From Oscillatoria sp. FACHB-1407 (GTDB lineage: Bacteria > Cyanobacteriota > Cyanobacteriia > Elainellales > Elainellaceae), in the NCBI RefSeq assembly GCF_014697545.1, contig NZ_JACJSA010000028.1:24580-88579 (forward strand): a stretch of 64,000 bases of DNA, given 5' to 3'. How positions within the stretch are numbered: the first letter of the stretch is position 1; each line of letters begins with the position of its first letter. Below are positions 8,301 to 18,464 of the stretch, piece after piece. The translations under genes and the position numbers were made by a program. The notes below the pieces were generated by a model. It did not search any database. It was not told the DNA's origin and saw nothing but the letters and a program-made list of their open reading frames with translations.

Positions 8301-11018
8301 GTGAAACCTGACCAATCGTCGAAGGTATCCATTGCTGTGGCTTCTATTAATTCGTTGCTGACATCTGATATTGCCCGCCCTGCTCGTTACCTGGGTAATG
8401 AGTTAGGTGCGGTTCATAAGCCCTGGCAAGATGCTGTGGTGCGGTGGGTGCTGACGTATCCTGAGGTCTATGAGGTCGGCGCATCTAACCTGGGGCATAT
8501 CATTTTATATAGCATTCTGAATGCTCAGCCTCGGCAGTTGTGCGATCGCGCCTATTTACCCGCACCGGATCTGGCAACTCGATTGCGAGAAACCCAGACG
8601 CCTTTGTTTGCGGTAGAGTCGAGGCGATCGCTACCCGACTTTGATATCTTGGGTTTCAGTCTTAGCTACGAGCTAGGGGCGACCAATATTCTTGAGATGC
8701 TGGATTTAGCAGGAATTCCCCTGACCTGGCAAGAGCGTAACCAACCAGGTACCTGGAATGCTGAGCAAGGCAGCTATCCCATCATCTTTGCGGGGGGGCA
8801 AACGGCAACTTCAAACCCCGAACCCTACGCCGATTTCTTTGACTTCATTGCCCTGGGCGATGGTGAAGAACTGTTGCCTGAGATTGGGCTGGTTTTAGAA
8901 GAGGGTAAAGCAGCAGGGCTGAGTCGTGAGGAATTGTTACTCGATCTGGCTCAGGTTCCCGGAGTTTATGTCCCTCGGTTCTACGATATGAACCCCGATG
9001 GGTCAGTGCAGCGCAATCGAGCAGATGTGCCTGCACGAGTGTTGCGTCGAGTGGCAACCCCAATTCCAGCTTATTCCATTGGTTTAGTGCCTTATGTAGA
9101 AACGGTGCACGATCGCCTGACGATTGAGATTCGTCGGGGTTGTACACGGGGCTGCCGCTTTTGCCAACCGGGAATGTTGACCCGTCCGGCACGAGATGTG
9201 GAGCCAGATCACGTCGTAGAGGCGATCGAGCAGGGGATGCGAGCCACGGGATATAACGAGTTTTCGTTGTTATCGCTGAGTTGCTCCGATTACCTGGCGT
9301 TGCCTGCGGTCGGGATGGAGATTAAGAATCGGCTCCAGAATGACAATATTTCGTTGAGTTTGCCGAGCCAACGAGTCGATCGCTTTGACGAAAATATTGC
9401 CCATATCATCGGTGGCACTCGTCAGGGCGGTATTACCTTTGCGCCAGAAGCGGGAACGCAGCGTTTGCGCGATATCGTCAACAAAGGGCTGACCAACGAG
9501 GAATTGTTGCGGGGGGTCAAAACCGCCTACGAGCAGGGGTGGGATAAAGTCAAACTTTACTTCATGATCGGCTTGCCTGGTGAGACGGATGTGGATGTAG
9601 TGGGTATTGCTGAAACCATTCGCTGGTTACAACAGGAATGTTATATCCCCGGTCGCAAACGTATCAGTTTTAACGTCACCATTTCTAACTTCACACCCAA
9701 ACCTCATACGCCCTTCCAGTGGCATTCTGTCTCGACCGTTGAATTTGAACGCAAACAGGAGTTGTTGCGACGCGAGTTTCGTGGCATTCGTGGACTGAAG
9801 GCAAACTTTACGGATGTGCGGATTTCAGCCATGGAAGACTTTGTGGGACGGGGCGATCGCCGTCTAGCGGCGGTTGTGCGTCGTGCCTGGGAGTTGGGTG
9901 CAGGCATGGATTCCTGGTGGGAAAGCCTCGATCGTGCCTTTGCCGCATGGACTGGGGCAATTGAGGAATCTGGACTGACCTGGAAATATCGCCAGATTGA
10001 AAACGGCGAATGGAATGTCTTTGGCTCCTCAGCATCTCACACCAGTACAGACGCGATTAATCGTGTCTCTGCTTTGGATGCTCCACTTCCCTGGGACCAC
10101 CTCGACACCGGGATTGAAAAAGATTGGCTCAAACAAGACCTGCAACGGGCATTAGAAGCAGCGATCGTCCCAGATTGTTCCTTTGAAGGCTGCTCTCACT
10201 GTGGTGTTTGTGGTCCTGATTTTGGGCACAACATTGTGATTCCACCACCTCCCATTCCGGTCTTTGCCGGAGAGTTTGTACCCAATCAACAACGGGTGCA
10301 ACGGTTGCGGGTGTGGCATGGGAAACAGGGCGACATGGCACTGGTGAGTCATTTAGACCTGGTGCGGTTGTTTGAGCGGGCTGTGCGGCGTGCGGCGTTG
10401 CCAATCGCCTTTACTGGAGGGTTTCATCCCAATCCACGCATCTCTCCTGCGAGTGCTCTGTCGCTGGGCACGACGAGTTCTGGTGAGATTGTAGATTTTG
10501 AGCTGACCGAAGTGATGGATGTGGCGGAGTTTCACGAGCGATTAGCGGCTCAACTTCCTCCAGACATGCCGATTTATCAGGTAAAGGCGATCGCGGTTGA
10601 TACTCCCTCAGCGACGCAACTGCTCGATCGCGCTGACTATGCGATCGCCCTTAGCTCGGTCTTAGATGAATCTGAGTTGGCTCCGACAGAGGCGGACTGG
10701 CAAACCTGGATTGATGCTGTGAATGCCGTTGAGACGATTGAGTGGGAGCAAACCAGCAAGTCTGGGAAAAAACGGATGGTAAATTTGCGCGATCGCCTAT
10801 TTATGTTGGAGCGGCTCAACCCGGCTCAAACACCGGAGAAGTTGGCACTCCTGGAGACTACAACACCTACCGTCACCCTGCATTACATTGGCAGTTGTCG
10901 CAACGATGGCACACTGCTGCGCCCAGAACATCTGGTTTACATGCTGGAGTACGTGTCTCAACGGCAATTTCAGCTGCGACACAGCCATCGCAATCAACTG
11001 ATCTTAGAGACACCATAG
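8301..11018 (+). CDS. B12-binding-type radical SAM protein fused to a DUF2344 domain
   Basis: A 905-residue protein with GTG start. An N-terminal region resembling cobalamin-binding folds (residues about 30-250) is followed by a radical SAM core with CxxxCxxC at C281, C285 and C288 (RRGCTRGCRFC), then a cysteine-rich stretch (CSFEGCSHCGVCG) and a C-terminal domain of the DUF2344/TIGR03936 type from about residue 670. This matches the TIGR03960 radical SAM family, whose reaction is, to my knowledge, not established. It lies directly upstream of rne and rnhB, a neighbourhood I recall as conserved in cyanobacteria, which hints at a role in RNA or ribosome modification (inference). Confidence 0.9.
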   Translation: MKPDQSSKVSIAVASINSLLTSDIARPARYLGNELGAVHKPWQDAVVRWVLTYPEVYEVGASNLGHIILYSILNAQPRQLCDRAYLPAPDLATRLRETQTPLFAVESRRSLPDFDILGFSLSYELGATNILEMLDLAGIPLTWQERNQPGTWNAEQGSYPIIFAGGQTATSNPEPYADFFDFIALGDGEELLPEIGLVLEEGKAAGLSREELLLDLAQVPGVYVPRFYDMNPDGSVQRNRADVPARVLRRVATPIPAYSIGLVPYVETVHDRLTIEIRRGCTRGCRFCQPGMLTRPARDVEPDHVVEAIEQGMRATGYNEFSLLSLSCSDYLALPAVGMEIKNRLQNDNISLSLPSQRVDRFDENIAHIIGGTRQGGITFAPEAGTQRLRDIVNKGLTNEELLRGVKTAYEQGWDKVKLYFMIGLPGETDVDVVGIAETIRWLQQECYIPGRKRISFNVTISNFTPKPHTPFQWHSVSTVEFERKQELLRREFRGIRGLKANFTDVRISAMEDFVGRGDRRLAAVVRRAWELGAGMDSWWESLDRAFAAWTGAIEESGLTWKYRQIENGEWNVFGSSASHTSTDAINRVSALDAPLPWDHLDTGIEKDWLKQDLQRALEAAIVPDCSFEGCSHCGVCGPDFGHNIVIPPPPIPVFAGEFVPNQQRVQRLRVWHGKQGDMALVSHLDLVRLFERAVRRAALPIAFTGGFHPNPRISPASALSLGTTSSGEIVDFELTEVMDVAEFHERLAAQLPPDMPIYQVKAIAVDTPSATQLLDRADYAIALSSVLDESELAPTEADWQTWIDAVNAVETIEWEQTSKSGKKRMVNLRDRLFMLERLNPAQTPEKLALLETTTPTVTLHYIGSCRNDGTLLRPEHLVYMLEYVSQRQFQLRHSHRNQLILETP

Positions 11019-11551
11019 ACCTGTCTAATGGTTCATCCCTACCCAACCCACCAAACATTAAGATATGGTGGAAGAGAATGATGGAAATGAGGGTGATTCT
11101 CCCCAAAACGTTGGTTCCTGCACTTTTGACGAGCATTTTTCACGAATCGTTCATTTTTAATAGCGGATTCGTCACTGCACGCTATAATGCTTGACTAATA
11201 GAAGCTGTTGCAGATCAGAAACCCAAGCGGTTGCCAGTGGTTCAATCGGTAATGAGAGTGGGGTCGGTCGTGTCTGTAACACTTTAGGTTTCCATCTTGG
11301 TTTAGTTGGGTGCCTAGTTCTTAGGGATTCAGGTATCTTTCCAAGACTTGTTTGATGGACGGTTGCTTAATCGTTCGTCACTGCGTTCAGCCGATTTGGC
11401 TTGCTGAACGATGTGGCATTTACTAGGTTGGAGCAGCTTCATCGCCTCCCCGTATGTCAGAATTTTTCGCTCGCTTTTCAGTCTTAACTTTCCACAGAAT
11501 GGCACCCATCGAGCTTGTGCCCCCTGTGCAGCTAATTTTTGAGGAAATTGA
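11019..11551 (+). promoter_or_regulatory. Long leader and promoter region of rne
   Basis: A 533-base gap precedes rne. A perfect TATAAT -10 hexamer lies at 11183-11188; the matching -35 is weak. A start near 11195 would give a leader of roughly 350 bases. U-rich stretches (GCATTTTT, TTCATTTTTAAT) lie just upstream. Long leaders of RNase E genes are known targets of autoregulation by the enzyme itself in several bacteria; that this leader does so is inference. No credible coding frame is seen here. Confidence 0.5.
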
Positions 11552-13561
11552 ATGTCGAAGCAAATCATTATTGCAGAACAACATCGAATTGCTGCTGTTT
11601 TTTCAGAAGATCAAATTCAAGAATTAATTGTCGCAACTGGCAGTCACCAGGTTGGCGACATTTACTTAGGAGTTGTCGAAAACGTACTACCTGGGATTGA
11701 TGCAGCATTTGTAAATTTGGGTGACACCGAGCGCAACGGATTTATTCACGTTACTGATTTAGGTCCACTCCGGCTCAAACGTGCCGCAGGCTCCATCACA
11801 GAATTGTTGGAACCCCAACAAAAAGTGTTGGTGCAGGTGATGAAGGAACCAACGGGAAACAAAGGACCTCGCCTAACCGGAAATGTGAGTCTTCCCGGTC
11901 GTTATCTGGTGTTGATGCCCTCAGGTCGTGGGGTAAACCTTTCCCGTCGCATTCGCAACGAAAATGAACGCAACCGCTTGCGGGCGTTGGCTGTTTTAAT
12001 CAAGCCTGCGGGTATGGGGTTACTCGTCCGTACAGAGGCTGAAGGAATGGCAGAAGAAGCCATTATGGAGGATTTGGAATCGCTACAAAAACAGTGGGAC
12101 AACATCCGGCAAGAAGCCTTGACGACTCGTGCCCCCAGTTTGCTCAATCGAGATGATGACTTTATTCAACGGGTGCTGCGAGATGTCTACAGTGCGGATG
12201 TGAATCGTATTGTGGTTGATTCCCACACTGGAATGAAGCGTGTCAAGCAACACTTGATGAACTGGAGTGGTGGGCGATCGCCCCAAGGCGTGTTGATTGA
12301 TCATCACCGCGATCGTGTCTCGATCTTAGAGTACTTCCGAGTCAATGCGGCTATTCGTGAAGCACTCAAGCCCAGAGTAGATCTGCCCTCCGGTGGTTAC
12401 ATTATTATTGAACGCACTGAAGCGTTGACGGTCATCGACGTGAACTCTGGTTCTTTTACCCGCTCCGCCACAGCCCGTGAAACGGTGCTGTGGACAAACT
12501 GTGAAGCGGCTCTGGAAATTGCTCGTCAATTGCGTCTACGCAATATAGCAGGGGTAATCATTGTCGATTTCATCGATATGGATTCTCGGCGCGACCAATT
12601 GCAAGTGTTGGAACAATTTAATAAAGCCCTGCGAGCCGACAAAGCCCGTCCTCAAATCGCGCAATTAACTGAGTTGGGATTAGTCGAACTCACTCGCAAA
12701 CGTCAGGGACAGAACATTTACGAATTGTTTGGACGTCCTTGCACAACTTGTGGCGGGCTAGGTCATTTAGTTCACCTGCCAGGAGAAACGGAAAGACTTT
12801 CAGAGCCTATAGAAGCAACGGTCACTCGCTCGATTCCTCAGCCCCAACCTCGCTTAGCCCAGTTTCAAGAGACTTGGGAGAGTGGCAGTGGTAATGATGA
12901 TTTTGATTCTGAACCGGGTTCAGATCTGCAAGAACTGTCACTCATGAATCACCCGAACTACCAGGAACGGGGCGGTCGTAATGACAACCGTCGCCGCCGT
13001 CGGAGTCGAGGTCGAATTGGTGAACCAGTTCCTAAAATTAATGGCCTGAAACCAGAACTAGATACCGAGAGTGATGGATTTACACCAGAGGAACCCTTCA
13101 CCATTCCTGCTCCAACCCTGGCACCCAAAGAAGGGCGACTTGAAAAATCAGACCGTAACCGTCCGCCACGAGGACGTGAAAAACAACCTCCTGAGCCTCC
13201 TCAAATCATCAACGTCGAAATGACGCCTGATGAGCAGGAGGTTTATGCATTGATGGGCATTTCTCCTCTGATTTTGACAACGGAGTCAGTGAAAGATCCA
13301 AAATCTGTGGTTGTTAAAGTAGCTTTGCCTGGAGAAGGTCCAAAGCTAGGTAATGGCTCAGTTGTGACGGTCATTCCATCCGATGTTGAAACGGCTACTG
13401 AGGAGGTAGAGACAGTTGAGCAACCAATACCGGAGACAGTAGCTGCATCTGCGGTTGAAGACCTGCCTTCTATGACTCCTGACCTGGAGGCAGAAGCTGA
13501 AGATGGGGGGGCTAACCGTCGCCGTCGTCGCCGCCGTTCCTCTGTCTCGTCTGACGATTAA
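11552..13561 (+). CDS. rne: Ribonuclease E/G
   Basis: Endoribonuclease that starts mRNA decay and processes rRNA and tRNA. The 669-residue protein has an S1 domain near residues 35-125, then the RNase H/DNase I-like catalytic core with the metal-binding aspartates D296 (VIDVNSG) and D339 (IVDFIDM), and a zinc-link CTTC at 397-400. The region after about 420 is charged and probably disordered. It ends in a run of arginines followed by SS, resembling the C-terminal motif that binds PNPase in other cyanobacterial RNase E proteins. The enzyme is the short cyanobacterial form without an E. coli-type scaffold. rnhB starts two bases after its stop. Confidence 0.97.
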   Translation: MSKQIIIAEQHRIAAVFSEDQIQELIVATGSHQVGDIYLGVVENVLPGIDAAFVNLGDTERNGFIHVTDLGPLRLKRAAGSITELLEPQQKVLVQVMKEPTGNKGPRLTGNVSLPGRYLVLMPSGRGVNLSRRIRNENERNRLRALAVLIKPAGMGLLVRTEAEGMAEEAIMEDLESLQKQWDNIRQEALTTRAPSLLNRDDDFIQRVLRDVYSADVNRIVVDSHTGMKRVKQHLMNWSGGRSPQGVLIDHHRDRVSILEYFRVNAAIREALKPRVDLPSGGYIIIERTEALTVIDVNSGSFTRSATARETVLWTNCEAALEIARQLRLRNIAGVIIVDFIDMDSRRDQLQVLEQFNKALRADKARPQIAQLTELGLVELTRKRQGQNIYELFGRPCTTCGGLGHLVHLPGETERLSEPIEATVTRSIPQPQPRLAQFQETWESGSGNDDFDSEPGSDLQELSLMNHPNYQERGGRNDNRRRRRSRGRIGEPVPKINGLKPELDTESDGFTPEEPFTIPAPTLAPKEGRLEKSDRNRPPRGREKQPPEPPQIINVEMTPDEQEVYALMGISPLILTTESVKDPKSVVVKVALPGEGPKLGNGSVVTVIPSDVETATEEVETVEQPIPETVAASAVEDLPSMTPDLEAEAEDGGANRRRRRRRSSVSSDD

Positions 13562-13563
13562 CT

Positions 13564-14247
13564 GTGGTTCCTCAGCAGCTAAGTTTATTAGAGGCTAGCC
13601 AATTACCATCAGCATCTATTGTGGCGGGTGTTGATGAGGTTGGTCGAGGTGCCTTATTTGGTCCAGTTGTTGCGGCAGCTGTAATCTTGCCCAGTGGTGC
13701 AACTACAGATTTAATTGCGGCAGGTGTGACGGACAGTAAGCAACTGACTGCCATGCAACGAGTGGCGTTAGTGAGTGTAATTCGGGCGATCGCGCTGGAT
13801 TGTAAAATTGGGGTGGCGTCGGTTCGTGAGATCGATCGGCTCAACATCCTACAGGCGTCTCTGCTGGCGATGCGACGATCGATTTTGCGATTAGATCCTG
13901 CTCCGGAGTTATGCTTGATTGATGGTAATCAACGGGTTCCTCACCTGCCTATGCCCCAACAGACCATCATTAAGGGTGATCAACATTCTGTGGCGATCGC
14001 CGCTGCCAGCATTATTGCTAAAGTATGGCGAGATGAACTGATGACCCGTCTTGCTAAGCGATATCCAGGTTACGACTTAGACACAAATAAGGGGTACGGC
14101 ACTGTAAAACATCGACAAGTGTTACACCAACTTGGAGTAACGCTCTACCATCGTCGCTCTTTTAGTCCCTGCCGTTTGCCCGGAAACGATACTAATCAAT
14201 CTGTTTCAGATGCTAAGCAGTTAGATAATGGGGCTGTTTGTGGGTAG
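13564..14247 (+). CDS. rnhB: Ribonuclease HII
   Basis: Removes RNA from RNA/DNA hybrids, including single ribonucleotides. It is 227 residues with a GTG start two bases after rne. The GVDEVGRG motif near residue 22 supplies the first two acidic active-site residues, CLIDGN the third, and the block KGDQHSVAIAAASIIAKVWRD is typical. Tight coupling to rne indicates one operon. The 3' end overlaps the convergent DUF1997 gene by 27 bases. Confidence 0.96.
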   Translation: MVPQQLSLLEASQLPSASIVAGVDEVGRGALFGPVVAAAVILPSGATTDLIAAGVTDSKQLTAMQRVALVSVIRAIALDCKIGVASVREIDRLNILQASLLAMRRSILRLDPAPELCLIDGNQRVPHLPMPQQTIIKGDQHSVAIAAASIIAKVWRDELMTRLAKRYPGYDLDTNKGYGTVKHRQVLHQLGVTLYHRRSFSPCRLPGNDTNQSVSDAKQLDNGAVCG

Positions 14248-14805
14248 CATGGGCGATCGCTCCTCTTCCGCAGAAACCGTTTGAGCAACCCACTTACGAT
14301 AATCCACCAACAATTGGTGCATCAATCGTTGCTTAATCGTTAGCAAAACACTACGCAGTAACCCATTTCCAGTGGCTTCCAGGATGGGTTTTGGAGTCAT
14401 CATAAAAGCTGGAGGCAAGTCAACCTGAACTTCTAAATCGGCTCTTCCGCACAAATGGGTTGTATGGTTGATTACCACTGGATTAAGTTTGCCCACTAAG
14501 TTCAACTTAAACCGTTGATTGATATACTCAATTCCACGAATCTCACACCCAATCGATTCTAAGTGAATGGTGCCATTTGCCTCCGACCGCACACGCATGT
14601 CTACTACAGGTTGTAAGCTCAACATCATGAAGCTAAGAGGACGCATTTTGAGACGAAAACTGTCAGCACTCAACTGCTCCATACGGCTTGGGTCAACCAA
14701 TGCTCGAATTAGCCGCTGAGGTTGACGGAGATAATGTTGAATGGGAATAGGTTGCTCCGGTACAACCAATTCAACCGATTGGGACGCAGTAAAGCGAATT
14801 GACAT
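14221..14805 (-). CDS. DUF1997 family protein
   Basis: A 194-residue soluble protein starting at ATG 14805. The sequence (a tandem of strands such as FRLKMRPLSFMMLSLQPVVDMRVR and a YRKWV helix near the end) matches the DUF1997 family as I know it from cyanobacteria and plastids; function unknown. It overlaps the 3' end of rnhB on the opposite strand by 27 bases and is divergent from pheA. Confidence 0.8.
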   Translation of the reverse strand: MSIRFTASQSVELVVPEQPIPIQHYLRQPQRLIRALVDPSRMEQLSADSFRLKMRPLSFMMLSLQPVVDMRVRSEANGTIHLESIGCEIRGIEYINQRFKLNLVGKLNPVVINHTTHLCGRADLEVQVDLPPAFMMTPKPILEATGNGLLRSVLLTIKQRLMHQLLVDYRKWVAQTVSAEEERSPMLPTNSPII

Positions 14806-15009
14806 GGGATGATTGGGGGGAGGCTAAATGTGAATGGTTGAGAACTACCCTTAATTAAATTTTACAATTTTTCCAAGAAAACAACCTTGTTCTTAGGAAG
14901 TATACGTGTTTGCAAGGAACCTTTCTGATTATGCTTAACCAAATGTTGTAATTTCTCAATAATTCTGCTGACTCCTTCACTCAAGTTATTAGGATTTCAT
15001 TCCACTTCT

Positions 15010-15852
15010 ATGTCTCTAGCGATCGCTTATTTAGGACCCTCCGGAACGTACTCAGAAATGGCTGCCCTTGCTTACAGTCAGGTTCTTCAATCACGGGGAA
15101 TTGAATCTCACCTTTACCCTTGTCCCACCATTGCTCATTCCTTAAGAGCGATCGCCTCTCAACAAACTCAAGTTGCTGTTGTCCCAGTTGAAAATTCCAT
15201 CGAAGGGAGTGTCACTGTAACGCTTGACACTTTATGGCAATTGGATGAGTTACGAATTCAACAGGCATTAGTATTGCCGATTTCCCATGCCTTGTTATCC
15301 TATGCCAAAGGGTTAGACGCACTTCGAACGGTCTACTCACACCCCCAAGCATTGGCACAGTGTCAAGTTTGGCTTGAAACATCCCTGCCAAATGCCCAGG
15401 TGATTCCCACCCACTCGACTACGGAGGCGTTGCAATATTTAGAACAGGATGAAACGGTAGCGGCGATCGCTTCTCAACGGGCGGCGCAGCTTTATCATTT
15501 GCCGACACTAGTGCACCCAATCAATGATCATCCGGATAATTGCACTCGGTTCTGGGCACTCAGTTTAGAATCTTCTCCGGGCGGTAGTCACTCTTCACTG
15601 GCATTTAGCCTTCCAGCCAACCTTCCCGGTTCTTTGGCAAAAGTGCTTCAAATTTTTGCTCAACGAGATATCAATCTAAGTCGGATTGAGTCACGCCCAA
15701 CTAAGCGATCGCTCGGTGAATATCTCTTCTTCACTGATATCGAGGCAGATGTAAAAGCTCCCCTGGTGCAAGCTGCGTTAGAGGAGCTACGGCAATATAC
15801 AGAAACCTTAAAGATATTTGGCAGCTATACCATTCTGCCGGTCAATGCCTAA
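15010..15852 (+). CDS. pheA: Prephenate dehydratase
   Basis: Converts prephenate to phenylpyruvate in phenylalanine synthesis. The 280-residue protein has the dehydratase domain (start AIAYLGPSGTYSEMAA, VPVENSIEGSV, and the catalytic-site NCTRFW near residue 178), followed by an ACT regulatory domain with SRIESRP, where phenylalanine binds in homologues for feedback control. It is monofunctional, lacking the chorismate mutase domain fused in E. coli. It is convergent with the LON-domain gene, three bases separating the stops. Confidence 0.95.
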   Translation: MSLAIAYLGPSGTYSEMAALAYSQVLQSRGIESHLYPCPTIAHSLRAIASQQTQVAVVPVENSIEGSVTVTLDTLWQLDELRIQQALVLPISHALLSYAKGLDALRTVYSHPQALAQCQVWLETSLPNAQVIPTHSTTEALQYLEQDETVAAIASQRAAQLYHLPTLVHPINDHPDNCTRFWALSLESSPGGSHSSLAFSLPANLPGSLAKVLQIFAQRDINLSRIESRPTKRSLGEYLFFTDIEADVKAPLVQAALEELRQYTETLKIFGSYTILPVNA

Positions 15853-15855
15853 GAA

Positions 15856-16512
15856 TTATTCTCCTTGAAATGCATCTTTAAGAACGGTGCGGGCTGCCAA
15901 ATGATTGCGAGTTGAGGTCAAAATCTCTGCTTCCCGCTCTAAACGAGCAGCCGTATCCTGCATCTCTAACAATGATTGCTGCTCTTGAGCAACTCCATAC
16001 AGGTTACTAGCTACCCAATATGAAAGCTCGATTGGAGACTCTGGAATGTCATCTGGTAACTCAATTTCTTGACCAGTCAACTTAGCTGACAACCGCACTA
16101 CGTCTCTCAGCAGTTGATCAACTTCAATAGATAGGGTTTTAACGTCCCGTTCAGTTGGATGATCCTCAATCCACTCAACCAAACCAACATAATAAGGCTT
16201 CTCACGAACGTAGTCTAAAACTCGAAATCGCTGTTGCCCTAGCGTCATGATTTTTAGACGATCATCAGGCAGGCGTTGGCAATGGATAATTTCAGCGCAG
16301 CAACCGACATTTGCGACTTTCCCCTCAACTGGATCAACCATCAATACCCCAAAGCGGCGATCGCTTTGAAGGATGGTGTTCATCATGATTCGATACCGAA
16401 ATTCAAAGATATGGAGGGGAAGTCGCCTGTCAGGAAATAGCACTACCTCAGGCAATGGAAACAGGGGAAGCTCTCGAACAGCAACAGATGAAAAGGTCAT
16501 CGTAATTGTCAT
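15856..16512 (-). CDS. LON peptidase substrate-binding domain protein
   Basis: A 218-residue protein consisting of a LON N-terminal (PUA-like) domain: RELPLFPLPEVVLFPDRRLPLHIFEFRYR at its start and GVLMVDP and RFRVLDYVREKPY further on, ending in a helical segment. It lacks the AAA+ and protease domains of Lon, so it is a stand-alone substrate-binding domain, as found in many cyanobacteria. Partner and function are unknown. It precedes the str-operon end on the same strand but is about 150 bases away. Confidence 0.88.
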   Translation of the reverse strand: MTITMTFSSVAVRELPLFPLPEVVLFPDRRLPLHIFEFRYRIMMNTILQSDRRFGVLMVDPVEGKVANVGCCAEIIHCQRLPDDRLKIMTLGQQRFRVLDYVREKPYYVGLVEWIEDHPTERDVKTLSIEVDQLLRDVVRLSAKLTGQEIELPDDIPESPIELSYWVASNLYGVAQEQQSLLEMQDTAARLEREAEILTSTRNHLAARTVLKDAFQGE

Positions 16513-16661
16513 CCCAATTAGGGAGCCTTCAAGCGGAACACAAATGCAACTCTTGCAACTTTGCGGTGACTACCGACTGGTAGCTCAAAGTTTTCAACTG
16601 CTGAATGTCACTAACCCTTAGTTTATCGCATTGTTTTGGTCTATCGGCAGCGATTAGAGAG

Positions 16662-16979
16662 TTATAGCTTGACCTCAATATCAACCCCTGCGGGCAAGTC
16701 AAGTTTCATCAAAGCATCAATGGTTTTAGAGGAAGGCTGATAAATATCAATGATGCGGCGATGAGTACGAGTCTCAAAGTGCTCCCGTGAATCTTTGTCA
16801 ACGTGGGGCGATCGCAGAACGCAATAAATACGCCGTTTAGTGGGAAGGGGAATGGGACCAATTGCAGTCGCGTTCGTCCGGTTAGCTGTATCTACGATCT
16901 TTTCGCAAGATGTGTCTAGCAGACGGCGGTCAAATGCTTTCAAGCGAATCCGAATCTTTTGTTGTTGAATAGTTGCCAT
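16662..16979 (-). CDS. rpsJ: 30S ribosomal protein S10
   Basis: A 105-residue ribosomal protein that also serves as NusE in antitermination. The segments [34 protein letters not shown] and [12 protein letters not shown] are diagnostic. In cyanobacteria rpsJ closes the str operon rather than opening the S10 operon, as seen here after tuf (231-base gap). Confidence 0.98.
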   Translation of the reverse strand: MATIQQQKIRIRLKAFDRRLLDTSCEKIVDTANRTNATAIGPIPLPTKRRIYCVLRSPHVDKDSREHFETRTHRRIIDIYQPSSKTIDALMKLDLPAGVDIEVKL

Positions 16980-17210
16980 TAAACGTACCTCTATGACCCG
17001 ATTAAATTGTCTAGGTTCAATTGTGAGATGGGGAATTACAAAAGCTTTTCTAGTCTACCTTGGCAGATAGGGGTATGACCCAAAGCACGTTGTGTAAACC
17101 CCGAAACAGTTGCAATTTGTTACTGATTAAGGATACCAGTCTCAGAATAATCAGCAGCCAACCCAACAGTTGACTGCTGACTATAGAAACTCAATCAACA
17201 AGAACCGAAG

Positions 17211-18440
17211 TTACTTGAGAATCTTAGAAACAACACCCGCACCGATGGTGCGACCGCCTTCACGGATTGCGAAGCGCATTCCCTGCTCAATCGCGATCGC
17301 GTTGATTAATTCAACGGTCATCTTAATGCGGTCACCCGGCATCACCATTTCGGCTGCGCTACCATCATCTGCGGTGAAAGACGCAATGGTGCCAGTTACG
17401 TCGGTTGTCCGAACATAGAACTGAGGCTTGTATCCAGGGAAGAAGGGAGTCTTACGACCGCCTTCTTTCTCAGTCAGAATGTACACTTCACCCTCAAATT
17501 GAGTATGAGGAGTGATAGAACCGGGCTTAGCGATTACCATGCCCCGTTCGATGTCAGTCTTCTGAATCCCCCGGAGAAGCAGACCTGCGTTATCGCCTGC
17601 CATCCCTTCTTCCAAGCTCTTCTTGAACATCTCAATCCCAGTAACCTTAGTTTTCTGGGTGTCACGAATGCCAACCAATTCTACATCGTCACCGAGTTTG
17701 ACCTTACCACGCTCAATCCGACCTGTAGCAACGGTACCCCGACCTGTGATAGAGAAAACGTCTTCAACTGCCATCAAGAAGGGCTTGTCTACATCCCGCT
17801 CAGGAGTAGGGATGAAGGAGTCAACTGCTTCCATCAACTCGTAGATCTTGTCAACCCACTCATTATCGCCCTTAGCCGTCTTAGGATTCTTGATCATGGC
17901 TTCCAATGCCATCAACCCTGAACCGCGAATGATTGGAATATCATCACCAGGGAACTCATAATCACTCAAAAGCTCGCGCAATTCGAGTTCTACCAGTTCT
18001 AACAATTCTTCGTCATCAACCTGGTCGATCTTGTTCAGGAAAACGACGATGCTAGGTACACCTACCTGCTTTGCCAACAAGATATGCTCTTTGGTTTGAG
18101 GCATCGCACCATCTGTTGCAGCAACCACGAGGATAGCACCATCCATCTGTGCTGCCCCTGTGATCATGTTTTTCACATAGTCAGCGTGTCCTGGACAGTC
18201 TACGTGAGCATAGTGGCGGTTCTCAGTCTCATATTCGACGTGAGCCGTATTGATTGTGATACCCCGTGCTTTTTCTTCAGGAGCAGCATCAATCTCATCA
18301 TACTTTCTTGCCTGAGCTTGACCCAGTGCTGCCAGAGTCATTGTGATTGCAGCAGTCAGAGTCGTCTTGCCATGGTCAACGTGACCAATGGTACCAATGT
18401 TGACGTGGGGTTTGGTTCTTTCAAATTTTGCGCGTGCCAT
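17211..18440 (-). CDS. tuf: Elongation factor Tu
   Basis: GTPase that delivers aminoacyl-tRNA to the ribosome. The 409-residue protein starts [14 protein letters not shown] and shows GHVDHGKTT (P-loop), DCPGHADYV (G3) and NKID (G4). The insertion-bearing length is usual for cyanobacterial EF-Tu. It follows fusA after 24 bases in the str operon. Confidence 0.99.
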   Translation of the reverse strand: MARAKFERTKPHVNIGTIGHVDHGKTTLTAAITMTLAALGQAQARKYDEIDAAPEEKARGITINTAHVEYETENRHYAHVDCPGHADYVKNMITGAAQMDGAILVVAATDGAMPQTKEHILLAKQVGVPSIVVFLNKIDQVDDEELLELVELELRELLSDYEFPGDDIPIIRGSGLMALEAMIKNPKTAKGDNEWVDKIYELMEAVDSFIPTPERDVDKPFLMAVEDVFSITGRGTVATGRIERGKVKLGDDVELVGIRDTQKTKVTGIEMFKKSLEEGMAGDNAGLLLRGIQKTDIERGMVIAKPGSITPHTQFEGEVYILTEKEGGRKTPFFPGYKPQFYVRTTDVTGTIASFTADDGSAAEMVMPGDRIKMTVELINAIAIEQGMRFAIREGGRTIGAGVVSKILK

Positions 18441-18464
18441 GAATCTATGTGTCCCTTTTTCTGA

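Noticed and set aside
11329..11568. Minus-strand 79-codon frame in the rne leader
   Set aside because: It overlaps the rne start and has no family-like features.
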